DNA from: Candidatus Nomurabacteria bacterium GW2011_GWF2_43_8
GTDB taxonomy: Bacteria > Patescibacteriota > Minisyncoccia > Phycocordibacterales > UBA9973
Length of the DNA: 20,942 nt
Assembly: GCA_001000035.1 (NCBI GenBank)
Contig: LCGX01000017.1
Span: 1-20,942 of the forward strand
Direction of reading: 5' to 3'
The translations under genes and the position numbers were made by a program. The number at the start of each line of letters is the position of its first letter. Positions within the stretch are counted from its first letter, which is position 1. The notes under the pieces were generated by a model that made no database searches, had not been told where the DNA came from, and worked only from the letters and a program-made list of their open reading frames with translations. Of the stretch, positions 13,346 through 19,877 are shown piece after piece.

Positions 13346-14044
13346 TTATGAATATAATTGAATATATCGAGCATTTCCATTGACAATAACTTTGATGTAA
13401 CCATCAGCAGTTGATGGCTCTGTGCCTGGAGCATCGTTCCAAACTAGAGGAATCGTGCTAGTCAGGGTAAGAACGGAATCATAGGTCTGACTATTGGTCT
13501 GAGTTTCCGGCTTCTCAATCTTAATTGCCTGGAAATTACCAGTAATACCGGTGGCAGAAAATGCGGAACGGAACCTAAGACCGGTTACGTCTCCGGTAAT
13601 CGTTCGCGCTCCGGCGTCATCAGTTACCAGCTCAATTTGTGCTCCTCTTACATCTCCTCCAATATCACCAGTTGTTCCTTTGAGATAAGCATCGATATGA
13701 GCTCCGATAACTGATCCCGTGGTCAACTCAAAACCGTTATTAACCCGAGGAGATATTTCAACACCCGTAACTCCACCAGAGGTCTTGGTTATCCCTACGC
13801 CCGGTTTTATTTGCGCACCAATAAAGTCACCAGTAGTACTGGTGCTATCTGTTCTAGAGTTAAGCTTTATGGTATTTGTAAGAGTACCATTAAGCGACAT
13901 TGCCGCGGCGGTGCTTGTAATTGTCAAAGCACCATCACTTGTCACTGTCAAAGCACCAAGTGTAAGAGCAGCATCTGCGTTTACTGCTCCCACTCCTACG
14001 ACGAGAAGAAGAGCAAATAAAACTAAACCTATTTTTTTTAACAT
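13346..14044 (-). CDS. Exported repeat-rich (beta-solenoid-like) protein
   Basis: The protein has 232 residues with a signal peptide at 1-26 (MLKKIGLVLFALLLVVGVGA ... ADA). The mature part shows spaced near-repeats of about 22-27 residues: GDFIGAQIKPGVGI, GGVTGVEISPRVNNG, GSVIGAHIDAYLKG, GDVRGAQIELVTD, GDVTGLRFRSAF, GNFQAIKIEKPE. The pattern G-x-h-x-G-h-x-h suggests a stacked beta structure like that in fibre or tail proteins. The C-terminus (TADGYIKVIVNGNARYIQLYS) resembles short strand-rich ends of fibre proteins. It has no PG-binding module or Cys-loop repeat, so its attachment is unclear. Function unknown; surface or secreted fibre is an inference. Confidence 0.75.
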   Translation of the reverse strand: MLKKIGLVLFALLLVVGVGAVNADAALTLGALTVTSDGALTITSTAAAMSLNGTLTNTIKLNSRTDSTSTTGDFIGAQIKPGVGITKTSGGVTGVEISPRVNNGFELTTGSVIGAHIDAYLKGTTGDIGGDVRGAQIELVTDDAGARTITGDVTGLRFRSAFSATGITGNFQAIKIEKPETQTNSQTYDSVLTLTSTIPLVWNDAPGTEPSTADGYIKVIVNGNARYIQLYS

Positions 14045-14183
14045 ATTTTTTTAATTAATTAATAATTTTCACCCCGCTAGGCGGGGCAAGCTAATAATAT
14101 TCCTCAATTGCTTAATAATGCATTTATAAACAATCAAAGATTCTAAAAGCGCATTCGACACGCTTCCGTGTGTGTAAATTATA
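14045..14183 (-). promoter_or_regulatory. Possible promoter and structured leader of the 13346-14044 gene
   Basis: A TATAAT on the minus strand (14183-14178) would give a leader of about 130 nt. The leader carries a tight GC hairpin (CCCCGC-TAG-GCGGGG, 14072-14086). A short stem ACACG-CTTC-CGTGT (14159-14172) lies at the start. No close -10 exists near the ATG, unlike other genes here. The promoter call is weak because no good -35 is visible. Confidence 0.35.
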
Positions 14184-14239
14184 CAACATTGAAAGATATT
14201 AAAACACAAAAAAGGTGGATAACTTGAGAATACAATAAT

Positions 14240-14605
14240 TTATTTTATTTGTTCCGCTAAGGTCTTAGCAATTTGACTCTCTGGGCTAAGTGGGCCATAA
14301 AAGACAACATTGTCCTTTATGAGATGCAAACTCTCCGGAGCCCAAACGGCGTCCTTTATTGGATTTATTTGAAAAGTGTTTTTAGTCGGATCTTTTTCAT
14401 CTTTAGAGAGTTGTAAAACATAGGCATTTGTAAGCCGTAAATCAGGAAATGTCTTTAATTTACCAACATATACTTCTCCAGTTGAAAGATAAACGATAGA
14501 ATAATCATTGCTTTTCTTAAAAACCCCGGTAAAATAGCCAATCACTACCAATAAAATCACTATTACAACTAACGATATAACTTTCCATTTATTTTGATTC
14601 ATCAT
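14240..14605 (-). CDS. One-TM protein of an uncharacterised Parcubacteria-type family
   Basis: The protein has 121 residues. A basic N-terminus (MMNQNKWK) and one TM helix (about 9-27, VISLVVIVILLVVIGYFTG) anchor a soluble domain, probably outside the cytoplasm. The domain starts YSIVYLSTGEVYVGKLKTFP, then LRLTNAYVLQL and FQINPIKDAVWAPESLHLIKDNVVFYGPL. I recall similar small proteins in Parcubacteria with a V-Y-L-x-T-G-x-x-Y-x-G-K-L core, but no function. Two adjacent ATG codons are possible starts. A palindromic repeat lies in its 5' region. Transcribed on the same strand as the exported proteins that follow. Confidence 0.75.
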   Translation of the reverse strand: MMNQNKWKVISLVVIVILLVVIGYFTGVFKKSNDYSIVYLSTGEVYVGKLKTFPDLRLTNAYVLQLSKDEKDPTKNTFQINPIKDAVWAPESLHLIKDNVVFYGPLSPESQIAKTLAEQIK

Positions 14606-14617
14606 ATTTTTTTTATT

Positions 14618-14667
14618 TCAGCCAGAGGCTGATCTCCTCCATAGGCGGACAGGCTGCCTAGGGCGGA
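14618..14667. repeat. Composite palindromic repeat upstream of the 14605 gene
   Basis: TCAGCC-AGA-GGCTGA (14618-14632) is followed by imperfect TCCTCC/GGCGGA and AGGC-T-GCCT stems. It is the same kind of element as the one inside purH (10086-10115): both begin with a GCCAGAGGC core and continue into a T-C-C ... GCGGA stem. Here it lies in the 5' region on the minus strand. Confidence 0.6.
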
Positions 14668-14773
14668 AAATTATTATTAATGTTTACATTCTAACACCAC
14701 CCAACGAAAAAAACCACCCCTGAGTTTATAGAATTTACCGCGTTTCTTTTAAGTGGATTTCTAGGGAAAAATA

Positions 14774-14782
14774 TGCTATAAT
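14774..14782 (+). promoter_or_regulatory. Leaderless extended -10 promoter of the AbiE-like pair
   Basis: TGC-TATAAT on the plus strand ends 7 nt before the ATG at 14790. The -35 region is poor, as is usual for extended -10 promoters. Confidence 0.65.
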
Positions 14783-14789
14783 TAGAAAT

Positions 14790-15017
14790 ATGAAATGGAG
14801 ACCGACATTATTTTGGGATACGAATCCGAAAAATATTGACGTTCTAAAACACGCTCAATATGTGATTGAGCGCATTGCCGATTTCGGCAATGATAAAGAG
14901 GCGCGGTGGGCGCTTGATTTTTACGATAAAAAAACCCTACGCAGAGTCATATTAAAATCACGCTCCCTGCGACCACGGACAAAAACATTATGGAAATTAA
15001 TTCTCAACAAAAAATAG
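14790..15017 (+). CDS. DUF6922-like protein, putative partner/antitoxin of the AbiEii-like protein
   Basis: The protein has 75 residues. It shows the pattern I associate with DUF6922: LFWDTNPKNIDVLKHAQYVIERIADFGN, then ARWALDFYDKKTLRRVILKSRSLRPRTKTLWKLIL. These small proteins usually precede AbiEii-family nucleotidyltransferase genes. Here the next gene starts 28 nt before this one ends, in another frame, so the two are translationally coupled. By analogy it is the antitoxin or regulator of the pair. It has no visible DNA-binding motif beyond its basic helices. The leaderless promoter fixes the start. Confidence 0.75.
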   Translation: MKWRPTLFWDTNPKNIDVLKHAQYVIERIADFGNDKEARWALDFYDKKTLRRVILKSRSLRPRTKTLWKLILNKK

Positions 15018-15664
15018 ACTGGCACTATGAAACCCTTCCCGAAAACACCAAAAAAGCGCTGGATTTTTTGTCAGCGCAGAAATGGCTTAAAGAAGAAGGT
15101 TGGTACTTAGCTGGCGGAACAGCTTTGGCGCTCCAAGCCGGAAATAGAAAATCGCTTGATCTTGATTTCTTCACCGAAAAGAAAGATTTTAAAGAAAAAG
15201 AATTGCTTGCTCATTTTATAGACAATCAGGACTGGAAGACCGATATTGAAGAAAAAAATACAATATACGGACAGATGTTCAAGGCGAAGGTGAGTTTTAT
15301 CGCCTACCCGTTTTTTCTGCCCCAACAGAAACCGCTATGGTACAAATACGCGCGGGTCCTGTCTGTAAAAGACATCGGTGTTATGAAGATTACCACCATT
15401 TCTCAACGCGGAAGAAAAAGAGATTTTTTCGACTTGTATTGGTGCGCAAAAAATGTTGAACCATTGGAAGAAATAATAAAAAAGTTACCCGCGCAATATC
15501 CTTTTATCGCTCATAATTACCACCACCTTATGAAGGCGCTGGTGTACTTTGAAGACGCTGAAAAAGACGCAGAACCGGAAGTATTTTTTGACGCCAGCTG
15601 GAAAAAAATAAAAGATTTTTTCAAAAAGGAAATTCCTATCATAGCGGACAAGCTGATTCGCTAG
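14990..15664 (+). CDS. AbiEii/AbiGii-family nucleotidyltransferase (putative toxin)
   Basis: The protein has 224 residues. The DUF1814/AbiEii signature is present: YLAGGTALALQAGNRKSLDLDFFT (about 39-62) holds the GG loop and the D-x-D pair (D57, D59). The conserved K-x6-R-x2-RDFFDLYW block lies at about 133-151. AbiEii toxins are nucleotidyltransferases; studied relatives modify tRNA 3' ends or other substrates, and the pair can cause abortive infection. The catalytic residues look intact. It overlaps the DUF6922-like gene by 28 nt. The actual substrate and any phage-defence role are unknown. Alternative: a stand-alone housekeeping NTase, less likely given the pairing. Confidence 0.85.
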   Translation: MEINSQQKIDWHYETLPENTKKALDFLSAQKWLKEEGWYLAGGTALALQAGNRKSLDLDFFTEKKDFKEKELLAHFIDNQDWKTDIEEKNTIYGQMFKAKVSFIAYPFFLPQQKPLWYKYARVLSVKDIGVMKITTISQRGRKRDFFDLYWCAKNVEPLEEIIKKLPAQYPFIAHNYHHLMKALVYFEDAEKDAEPEVFFDASWKKIKDFFKKEIPIIADKLIR

Positions 15665-15716
15665 CAACTTTTCCATTCATTTTCAATGCCCTGAACCAGC
15701 TCTTTAAAACGGAGGG

Positions 15717-15738
15717 AATACTTTTTAAGGCGTATTAA
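15717..15738. repeat. 22-bp direct repeat, left copy flanking the DUF4258/DUF2283 module
   Basis: Identical over 22 bp to 16285-16306. The unit begins AATAC and carries GTATT near its end, giving a partial dyad. This copy overlaps the stop codon of the DUF2283 gene. Confidence 0.85.
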
Positions 15739-15959
15739 GCAAAGACAATAGGCTGTTTAACATTTCCTTTTCCAAAAAATTGTTTTACAAAAGATGGCGC
15801 AAGCTGTGATTTAGCATTAAGAAGTTCTATCCCCAATATGTTTGACTTACTATCTAAATCAACAATTAAATGGTTTTCCATGCGAAGAGTTTTAGCAACT
15901 TTACCTTGCTTAAATTTAACATAAAGCGCATCTGCAATTTTATCATATTTTGTATTCAT
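15735..15959 (-). CDS. DUF2283-family protein, putative antitoxin
   Basis: The protein has 74 residues with the DUF2283 pattern: KYDKIADALYVKF near the N-terminus, then LRMENHLIVDLDSKSNILGIELLNAK. DUF2283 proteins are small, mostly beta, and usually encoded next to DUF4258 or BrnT/RelE-like toxins. Here the ATG overlaps the stop of the DUF4258 gene (ATGA, 15959-15956), so the two are coupled. The gene order is toxin then antitoxin. The stop codon lies within the left 22-bp repeat. Function as antitoxin is inferred from the pairing. Confidence 0.8.
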   Translation of the reverse strand: MNTKYDKIADALYVKFKQGKVAKTLRMENHLIVDLDSKSNILGIELLNAKSQLAPSFVKQFFGKGNVKQPIVFA

Positions 15960-16171
15960 AAATAATAAGCTGTGATTATGATAATAATTTGACCTTTTTG
16001 TTCAAAAACAATTTCTAAAGTTTTACCTTTTACAATCTTCTGTATTTTCTGTGTCGGCGGATATGACCATAAATGAGAAGTCGGAGAATTGATGGCCTTT
16101 TTAATATCTGAAATTACTATCCCTCTTTCAGAAATACGCTCTTTTGAGTGATCAGTAAATATTATCTTCAT
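15956..16171 (-). CDS. DUF4258-family protein, putative toxin
   Basis: The protein has 71 residues. TDHSKERISERGIVISDIKKAI matches the conserved start of DUF4258 (H-x3-R-x2-ERGI), and the rest (KIVKGKTLEIVFEQKGQIIIIITAYYL) matches its beta-strand core. DUF4258 proteins are considered RelE/BrnT-like mRNase-type toxins, though few are tested. The ATG at 16171 has TATGAT 11 nt upstream. It is followed by the overlapping DUF2283 gene and is convergent to the AbiE-like pair. Confidence 0.8.
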   Translation of the reverse strand: MKIIFTDHSKERISERGIVISDIKKAINSPTSHLWSYPPTQKIQKIVKGKTLEIVFEQKGQIIIIITAYYL

Positions 16172-16209
16172 AACCTATCTGTATCATAACACTAAATTGA
16201 AAAACAAAC

Positions 16210-16247
16210 AAACAAAAAACCACCCCCGTCGGGGTGGTTTTTTGTTT
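16210..16247. terminator. Bidirectional intrinsic terminator
   Basis: A 17-bp perfect stem (16210-16226 with 16231-16247) with CGTC loop, CCACCCC/GGGGTGG core, A-tract on one side and T-tract on the other. It terminates the 16340-18412 gene on the minus strand. It lies between that gene and the toxin gene start, inside the repeat-flanked segment. Confidence 0.9.
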
Positions 16248-16256
16248 AACCCGCAC

Positions 16257-16276
16257 ACCTTTCGTTCACGAAAGGT
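16257..16276. other. Second hairpin after the S-layer-like gene
   Basis: ACCTTTCG (16257-16264) pairs perfectly with CGAAAGGT (16269-16276); CACAC/GTGTG lie outside and extend it with a small bulge. It is located between the terminator and the right 22-bp repeat. Confidence 0.6.
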
Positions 16277-16284
16277 CGTGTGGA

Positions 16285-16306
16285 AATACTTTTTAAGGCG
16301 TATTAA
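16285..16306. repeat. 22-bp direct repeat, right copy flanking the DUF4258/DUF2283 module
   Basis: Identical over 22 bp to 15717-15738, in the same orientation. It lies 33 bp past the stop of the 16340-18412 gene. The spacing between copies is 568 bp (start to start). Confidence 0.85.
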
Positions 16307-16339
16307 CCAGGAGTTATCAACTCTCAACTTCCCTTAAAA

Positions 16340-18412
16340 CTATTTAGCAGTTTTAACTGGGGTCTGGGTGTTGTCCTCCATGTTGAAGGTGTAGCCGTTC
16401 ATGACAGCCGTTGATGCATCCAAGGTCGTTGCGGTAACATCGTCGGTTGTCCACTGAAGACTTGAGAGGAACGCACTCACAGAGTTAACTACGCCCTCAG
16501 CACCTGCGGCATCGTTCTCAGCGGATACGGTAATGGTAAACCTTTCAGTATCACCATCATCAATCTGATAGAGAACATCGCCGTTATACTCTGCGCCATA
16601 CGCACCAGCGTCGCCGGTTACCGTATCAGCGGAAGAAGTAATGGTCTCGGTGAAGTCCTCAAGCTGAGAAGCCACTGAAGAGTCGTCCGTGTAAAGAACG
16701 TTCACTTCAGTTGCGGAGTCGTCTGCAGTAGCAACTATGTTTGCCACTTCGCTAGTGATATAAGCATTAGCATCAAAGGCAGTTACATCAAGCACCCAGG
16801 TAAACTGAACCGTGTCTGGTTGAGCATCTACCGTAGATACTTCAGTGCTCTTGCTTACAACTACTACACTAATACCAGCATCGTAGATAATAGAAGCTTC
16901 TCCGATTGCAGTACCAGTCATATCGCCGGTAGCTACATCGTCTCCAGACTCATCTTCGGCATCAATCAAAGCGCGCTCTGTCGCTGTGATTTGAGCTTGG
17001 ATAGAGTCGCCGTTAGCAACCTCAGCTCCAGCAGTAGCATCAAGATCATTGATATCTACTTCCACTGTAAACAGAACTGTGTCACCGGCCTCAATCATAA
17101 AGTCAAGCTCGTTAAATGTGATTGTTTCGTCAGTATCCGTGGCAGTAACACCCTTTGAATCGATTTTATCACCATCGGCAAAGAGAGTTACTTTAGAAAT
17201 ACTGTCATCAATGTTCATTCCAACGGTTGTTATTTCAACCGGGATTTCGTCAATAGTGACATCCGAATCCCCTTCAATTTCGATCTCAAACGAGAGTACT
17301 TCTACTCCGGTTGTATCGTCGGTATCATCAATATTTAGAACATGAGCTTCATTGATGTCATCATCATCGGAGAGCGAAACCTTAAGCTCTAGGTCAGACG
17401 CTGCAGAAGAAGATGTAAAGTCAAATCTCTGTTCAACTTCTTCATCAACTGTATCGTCGTCAATATCAAGCGTGACTGACTCTGTAGTCGTTACGCCTTC
17501 AGCATCAAGGAATCGGACGCTGGAAACACCAATCTGCCAATCGTCAGAATCTCTATCAGACGAATCAATGCTATTGGCAGCAGTTACAGCCAAAGTGAAT
17601 TCTTCAGCCTCACCAGCCTCAATAACAGCTCCGTCGAGGGAGATAGTCTTGCTCCAAACATGGCCAGTTGATTCCGAGAAATTCTCTACATCAGCCTCGC
17701 CAACCATTTCGCCACCCATCCAGACAGATACGGACTCCATATAGTCATCCATATCTTCAGAGTCGGCAGTATTCTGTTGATTGAGTTCAACTTTTATAGA
17801 AGTGACGTCAACATCTGATTCATCATCAGCTTCAACTTCGAAAGTTAAGACTTCTACATCATCTTGACCTTCACCAACTTCTTCGCCTGAGAAATCAGAT
17901 AGACCGTCAACGGTAATCGATCCCGCCCCACCTTCCAAAGCACCTGAAGGTGCTGGAGTTGAACTATCACACTTCGCTCCAGTCAAAGGAGAGTATCCTG
18001 CGGTTGAAGAACAACCTGCTGGAAGTCCTGTTGAAGGACCGCTGTCGCATTTTACTCCAGTTGTAGAACTGTATCCGGCAGCTGAAGTGCAACCTGCTGG
18101 AAAGTTTCCTGTAGGCGCACCCATCATCGCTGCGCGAGTCAAGGGACCAACAACTCCATCAGCAACTAAGCCATGGCCTGATTGCCAAGCCATAACAGCA
18201 GCTTGAGTCATAGGACCGAATTTTCCGTCCGCTGATGCTCCGACTATGGATTGCAAGCACTGAACTTCAGTGCCTGTTGAACCCGCTCTTAATGTAGAAG
18301 TGATTGTGCAATCAGCTGAGGCTGTGTCTGCCAAAAAAGCAACACCACCTACAACTAAAACTGTTACAACCAAAACTCCAAGAAGAAATTTTGATTTTAA
18401 TAAATTACTCAT
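16340..18412 (-). CDS. Acidic PG-binding surface protein, S-layer-like candidate
   Basis: The protein has 690 residues. Residues 1-33 are a signal peptide (KSKFLLGVLVVTVLVVGGVAF ... ASA). A PG_binding_1 module covers about 35-97 (LRAGSTGTEVQCLQSIVGA ... DGKFGPMTQAAVMAWQ ... ADGVVGPLTRAA). Two Cys-loop repeats lie at 105-148. From about 165 the protein is very acidic (many D/E, few K/R) and all-beta in pattern. It shows at least three similar units, each with a V-L-(S/T)-F-E-(V/I) strand, a (V/M)-x-x-(D/G)-G strand and a late I-x-x-G-(D/E)-x-x-x-F-T-(V/L) strand (about 186-300, 370-475, 540-640). The middle resembles residues 360-510 of the giant protein. Acidity suggests Ca2+ binding and high surface exposure. 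S-layer identity is inferred, not shown. It is followed by a strong terminator. Confidence 0.85.
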   Translation of the reverse strand: MSNLLKSKFLLGVLVVTVLVVGGVAFLADTASADCTITSTLRAGSTGTEVQCLQSIVGASADGKFGPMTQAAVMAWQSGHGLVADGVVGPLTRAAMMGAPTGNFPAGCTSAAGYSSTTGVKCDSGPSTGLPAGCSSTAGYSPLTGAKCDSSTPAPSGALEGGAGSITVDGLSDFSGEEVGEGQDDVEVLTFEVEADDESDVDVTSIKVELNQQNTADSEDMDDYMESVSVWMGGEMVGEADVENFSESTGHVWSKTISLDGAVIEAGEAEEFTLAVTAANSIDSSDRDSDDWQIGVSSVRFLDAEGVTTTESVTLDIDDDTVDEEVEQRFDFTSSSAASDLELKVSLSDDDDINEAHVLNIDDTDDTTGVEVLSFEIEIEGDSDVTIDEIPVEITTVGMNIDDSISKVTLFADGDKIDSKGVTATDTDETITFNELDFMIEAGDTVLFTVEVDINDLDATAGAEVANGDSIQAQITATERALIDAEDESGDDVATGDMTGTAIGEASIIYDAGISVVVVSKSTEVSTVDAQPDTVQFTWVLDVTAFDANAYITSEVANIVATADDSATEVNVLYTDDSSVASQLEDFTETITSSADTVTGDAGAYGAEYNGDVLYQIDDGDTERFTITVSAENDAAGAEGVVNSVSAFLSSLQWTTDDVTATTLDASTAVMNGYTFNMEDNTQTPVKTAK

Positions 18413-18721
18413 AAATTTTTCTAATTTTCTACGCCATTAATTAGTTTCGACAAAACTAAAAGCGTAATTTTTCTATCACTATTTTTTGTCCGCTAATAAC
18501 TAATAAATTTTGATAATGCCGCGGATTAAAAACAATGAACAGATATAAACCTACATTGAAAACATAGCTATTCGGTTTTCAATGACCTTTCCATCCCACC
18601 ACTGGCGGGACATCTATTTTCCATCAGGATCTTTTCGACGAAATCATGAAGGAAAATAAATACAGATCTGCGAATACAGAAACACGCCTAACGTGCAGTC
18701 TGTAATCACAAGAACATTATA
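18413..18721 (-). promoter_or_regulatory. Possible long structured leader and promoter of the S-layer-like gene
   Basis: The gap 18413-18859 holds no convincing gene. On the minus strand TATAAT (18721-18716), with TTGTTC 18 bp upstream, would start a leader of about 300 nt. It contains a perfect 10-bp stem (18554-18563 with 18575-18584, loop 11) and a two-part stem just before the ATG (TACGC/GCGTA with TTAGTTT/AAACTAA, 18430-18466). Long, structured leaders occur on highly expressed surface-protein genes elsewhere. No -10 of comparable quality lies near the ATG. The promoter itself is uncertain. Confidence 0.35.
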
Positions 18722-18752
18722 ATATACAGTTCCAAAATAGAACAATATACTA

Positions 18753-18761
18753 TGTGGATAA
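18753..18761 (-). other. DnaA-box-like 9-mer (TTATCCACA)
   Basis: The minus strand matches TTATCCACA exactly. It lies in the non-coding gap 18413-18859, upstream of the possible promoter at 18716-18721. Confidence 0.3.
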
Positions 18762-18859
18762 CTCCTCTAGTCATAAGACGCATAAACGCCTTAAAGATTT
18801 CAGAGTCCACACTCCTATATATTGTCATGTTTCTGCCAGAAATGCAACCCCAGTAAAAG

Positions 18860-19687
18860 CTAGCTTTGGGCATTGGGGGTAGGTAATGCATATCGGCTCC
18901 AGCGCTTCTCCCCTGTCTTCTTAAGGACACCATCTTTTACCATAGATATAAGTTCCCTTTGGAGGGTCTTTTCACCACAAGAAGCAAGCGATTCATACGC
19001 CCCATTTTTAATGTCCGTTATCGTGGCGTTCCCCCCATTTTTTTGTATATAAGCAATAATATCATTGCGTCTGCTCTGTTTAAGGACATCAAAATTATTT
19101 ACTCTGCCCGTATGTGATTTGGTATCGGGCCTACCTATTGGACTAGCAGGTGCTCCAACTCCACTAAGTGCTTCCATAAGGGTACTTCCCTTTTGGACAC
19201 CGATGCGAGTAGAATGATGTCCGATAGATTTACCAAGGGGAATTCTTTGCAAAGATAACTCATCTTTTAAAAATTCCGATAAGTTTATCTGCCTATTTAC
19301 GATTCCACTTTTACCGCTCCATTCCTTTATAGATTGATCTAATTCTAAAAATTCTTTTCGGAGAATACCGCAATTCATCTCGGAAATGATGTTAATGGCA
19401 AAAGCAATATCTAAAAAGGACATAACTTCGGATATTTTAACGCAAGCATTGTGAGGAGTATAGTATGTGTCTGATATAATTTCCGCACCCAAAGTCCTTA
19501 ATTTACTTCTAAGCGGTTCATCTTTGTCCATAATGTCCGTAACCATATAAAGCGCGGTAATAAGCTTATGGGTCTTTGTGTAGGACCCCGAACCAAGACC
19601 TGCGGTCTGGTACGGAGCAGGAATAGAAGAACTGGTGTCTTTTAAGTCCTTTTGGGAGTCCTTTAGATTTTTTTCTTCTCCAAGCAT
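18860..19687 (-). CDS. Uncharacterised winged-helix protein, divergent from ftsK
   Basis: From the ATG at 19687 the protein has 275 residues; a longer frame starts at 19723 but would overlap the promoter. The N-terminus (MLGEEKNLKDSQKD) is polar. Residues about 36-160 are helical (KTHKLITALYMVTDIMDKDEPLRSKLRTLG, then ISEVMSFLDIAFAINIISEM), a pattern I have seen in uncharacterised Parcubacteria proteins. The C-terminus (about 205-265) looks like a winged helix: RNDIIAYIQKNGGNATITDI, then CGEKTLQRELISMVKDGVLKKTGEKRWSRYAL. A DNA-binding regulator is likely. It is transcribed away from ftsK, with 190 bp of palindrome-rich sequence between the two starts. A link to ftsK or cell division is only contextual. 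Confidence 0.75.
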   Translation of the reverse strand: MLGEEKNLKDSQKDLKDTSSSIPAPYQTAGLGSGSYTKTHKLITALYMVTDIMDKDEPLRSKLRTLGAEIISDTYYTPHNACVKISEVMSFLDIAFAINIISEMNCGILRKEFLELDQSIKEWSGKSGIVNRQINLSEFLKDELSLQRIPLGKSIGHHSTRIGVQKGSTLMEALSGVGAPASPIGRPDTKSHTGRVNNFDVLKQSRRNDIIAYIQKNGGNATITDIKNGAYESLASCGEKTLQRELISMVKDGVLKKTGEKRWSRYALPTPNAQS

Positions 19688-19693
19688 ACGTCC

Positions 19694-19723
19694 ATTATAT
19701 ACACCCCTACACTTATTTTGCAA
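19694..19723 (-). promoter_or_regulatory. Leaderless promoter of the winged-helix gene
   Basis: On the minus strand TTGCAA (19723-19718), 18 bp and TATAAT (19699-19694) end 6 nt before the ATG at 19687. This placement supports the shorter start. Confidence 0.65.
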
Positions 19724-19732
19724 GTCCTTTAT

Positions 19733-19824
19733 TCCTCTCCTCCTTGTGGAGGAGGAGAGCCCGAAGGGCGAGGTGGTGATTAAAGAATTACCACCCCCAG
19801 CCCCCTCCTCAATAAGGAGGGGAG
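19733..19824. repeat. Composite palindromic repeat between the winged-helix gene and ftsK
   Basis: Three nested or adjoining dyads are visible: CTCCTCC/GGAGGAG at about 19739-19757, GGTGGTGAT/ATTACCACC (one mismatch) at about 19772-19795, and CCCTCCT/AGGAGGG near 19802-19821. The outer CTCCTC and GAGGGGAG segments can pair too. It resembles the element inside the ftsK linker and similar GC-rich elements known across bacterial genomes. Confidence 0.6.
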
Positions 19825-19860
19825 AAAATACTTTTTTAAAAAAATCTTTTTTATTTTTTG

Positions 19861-19869
19861 TGGTAAAAT
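19861..19869 (+). promoter_or_regulatory. Extended -10 promoter of ftsK
   Basis: TGG-TAAAAT ends 8 nt before the ATG at 19878, giving a leader of one or two bases. No Shine-Dalgarno is present. Confidence 0.5.
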
Positions 19870-19877
19870 ATCTTTAT

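Noticed and set aside
18413..18859. tRNA or other structured RNA gene in the 447-bp gap
   Set aside because: No T-loop consensus, acceptor stem or known RNA motif is seen; only separate hairpins and one possible promoter.
18706..18933. 75-codon minus-strand open frame overlapping the end of the winged-helix gene
   Set aside because: Its first part is out of frame within the better-supported 18860-19687 gene and the rest has no domain, promoter or start signal.
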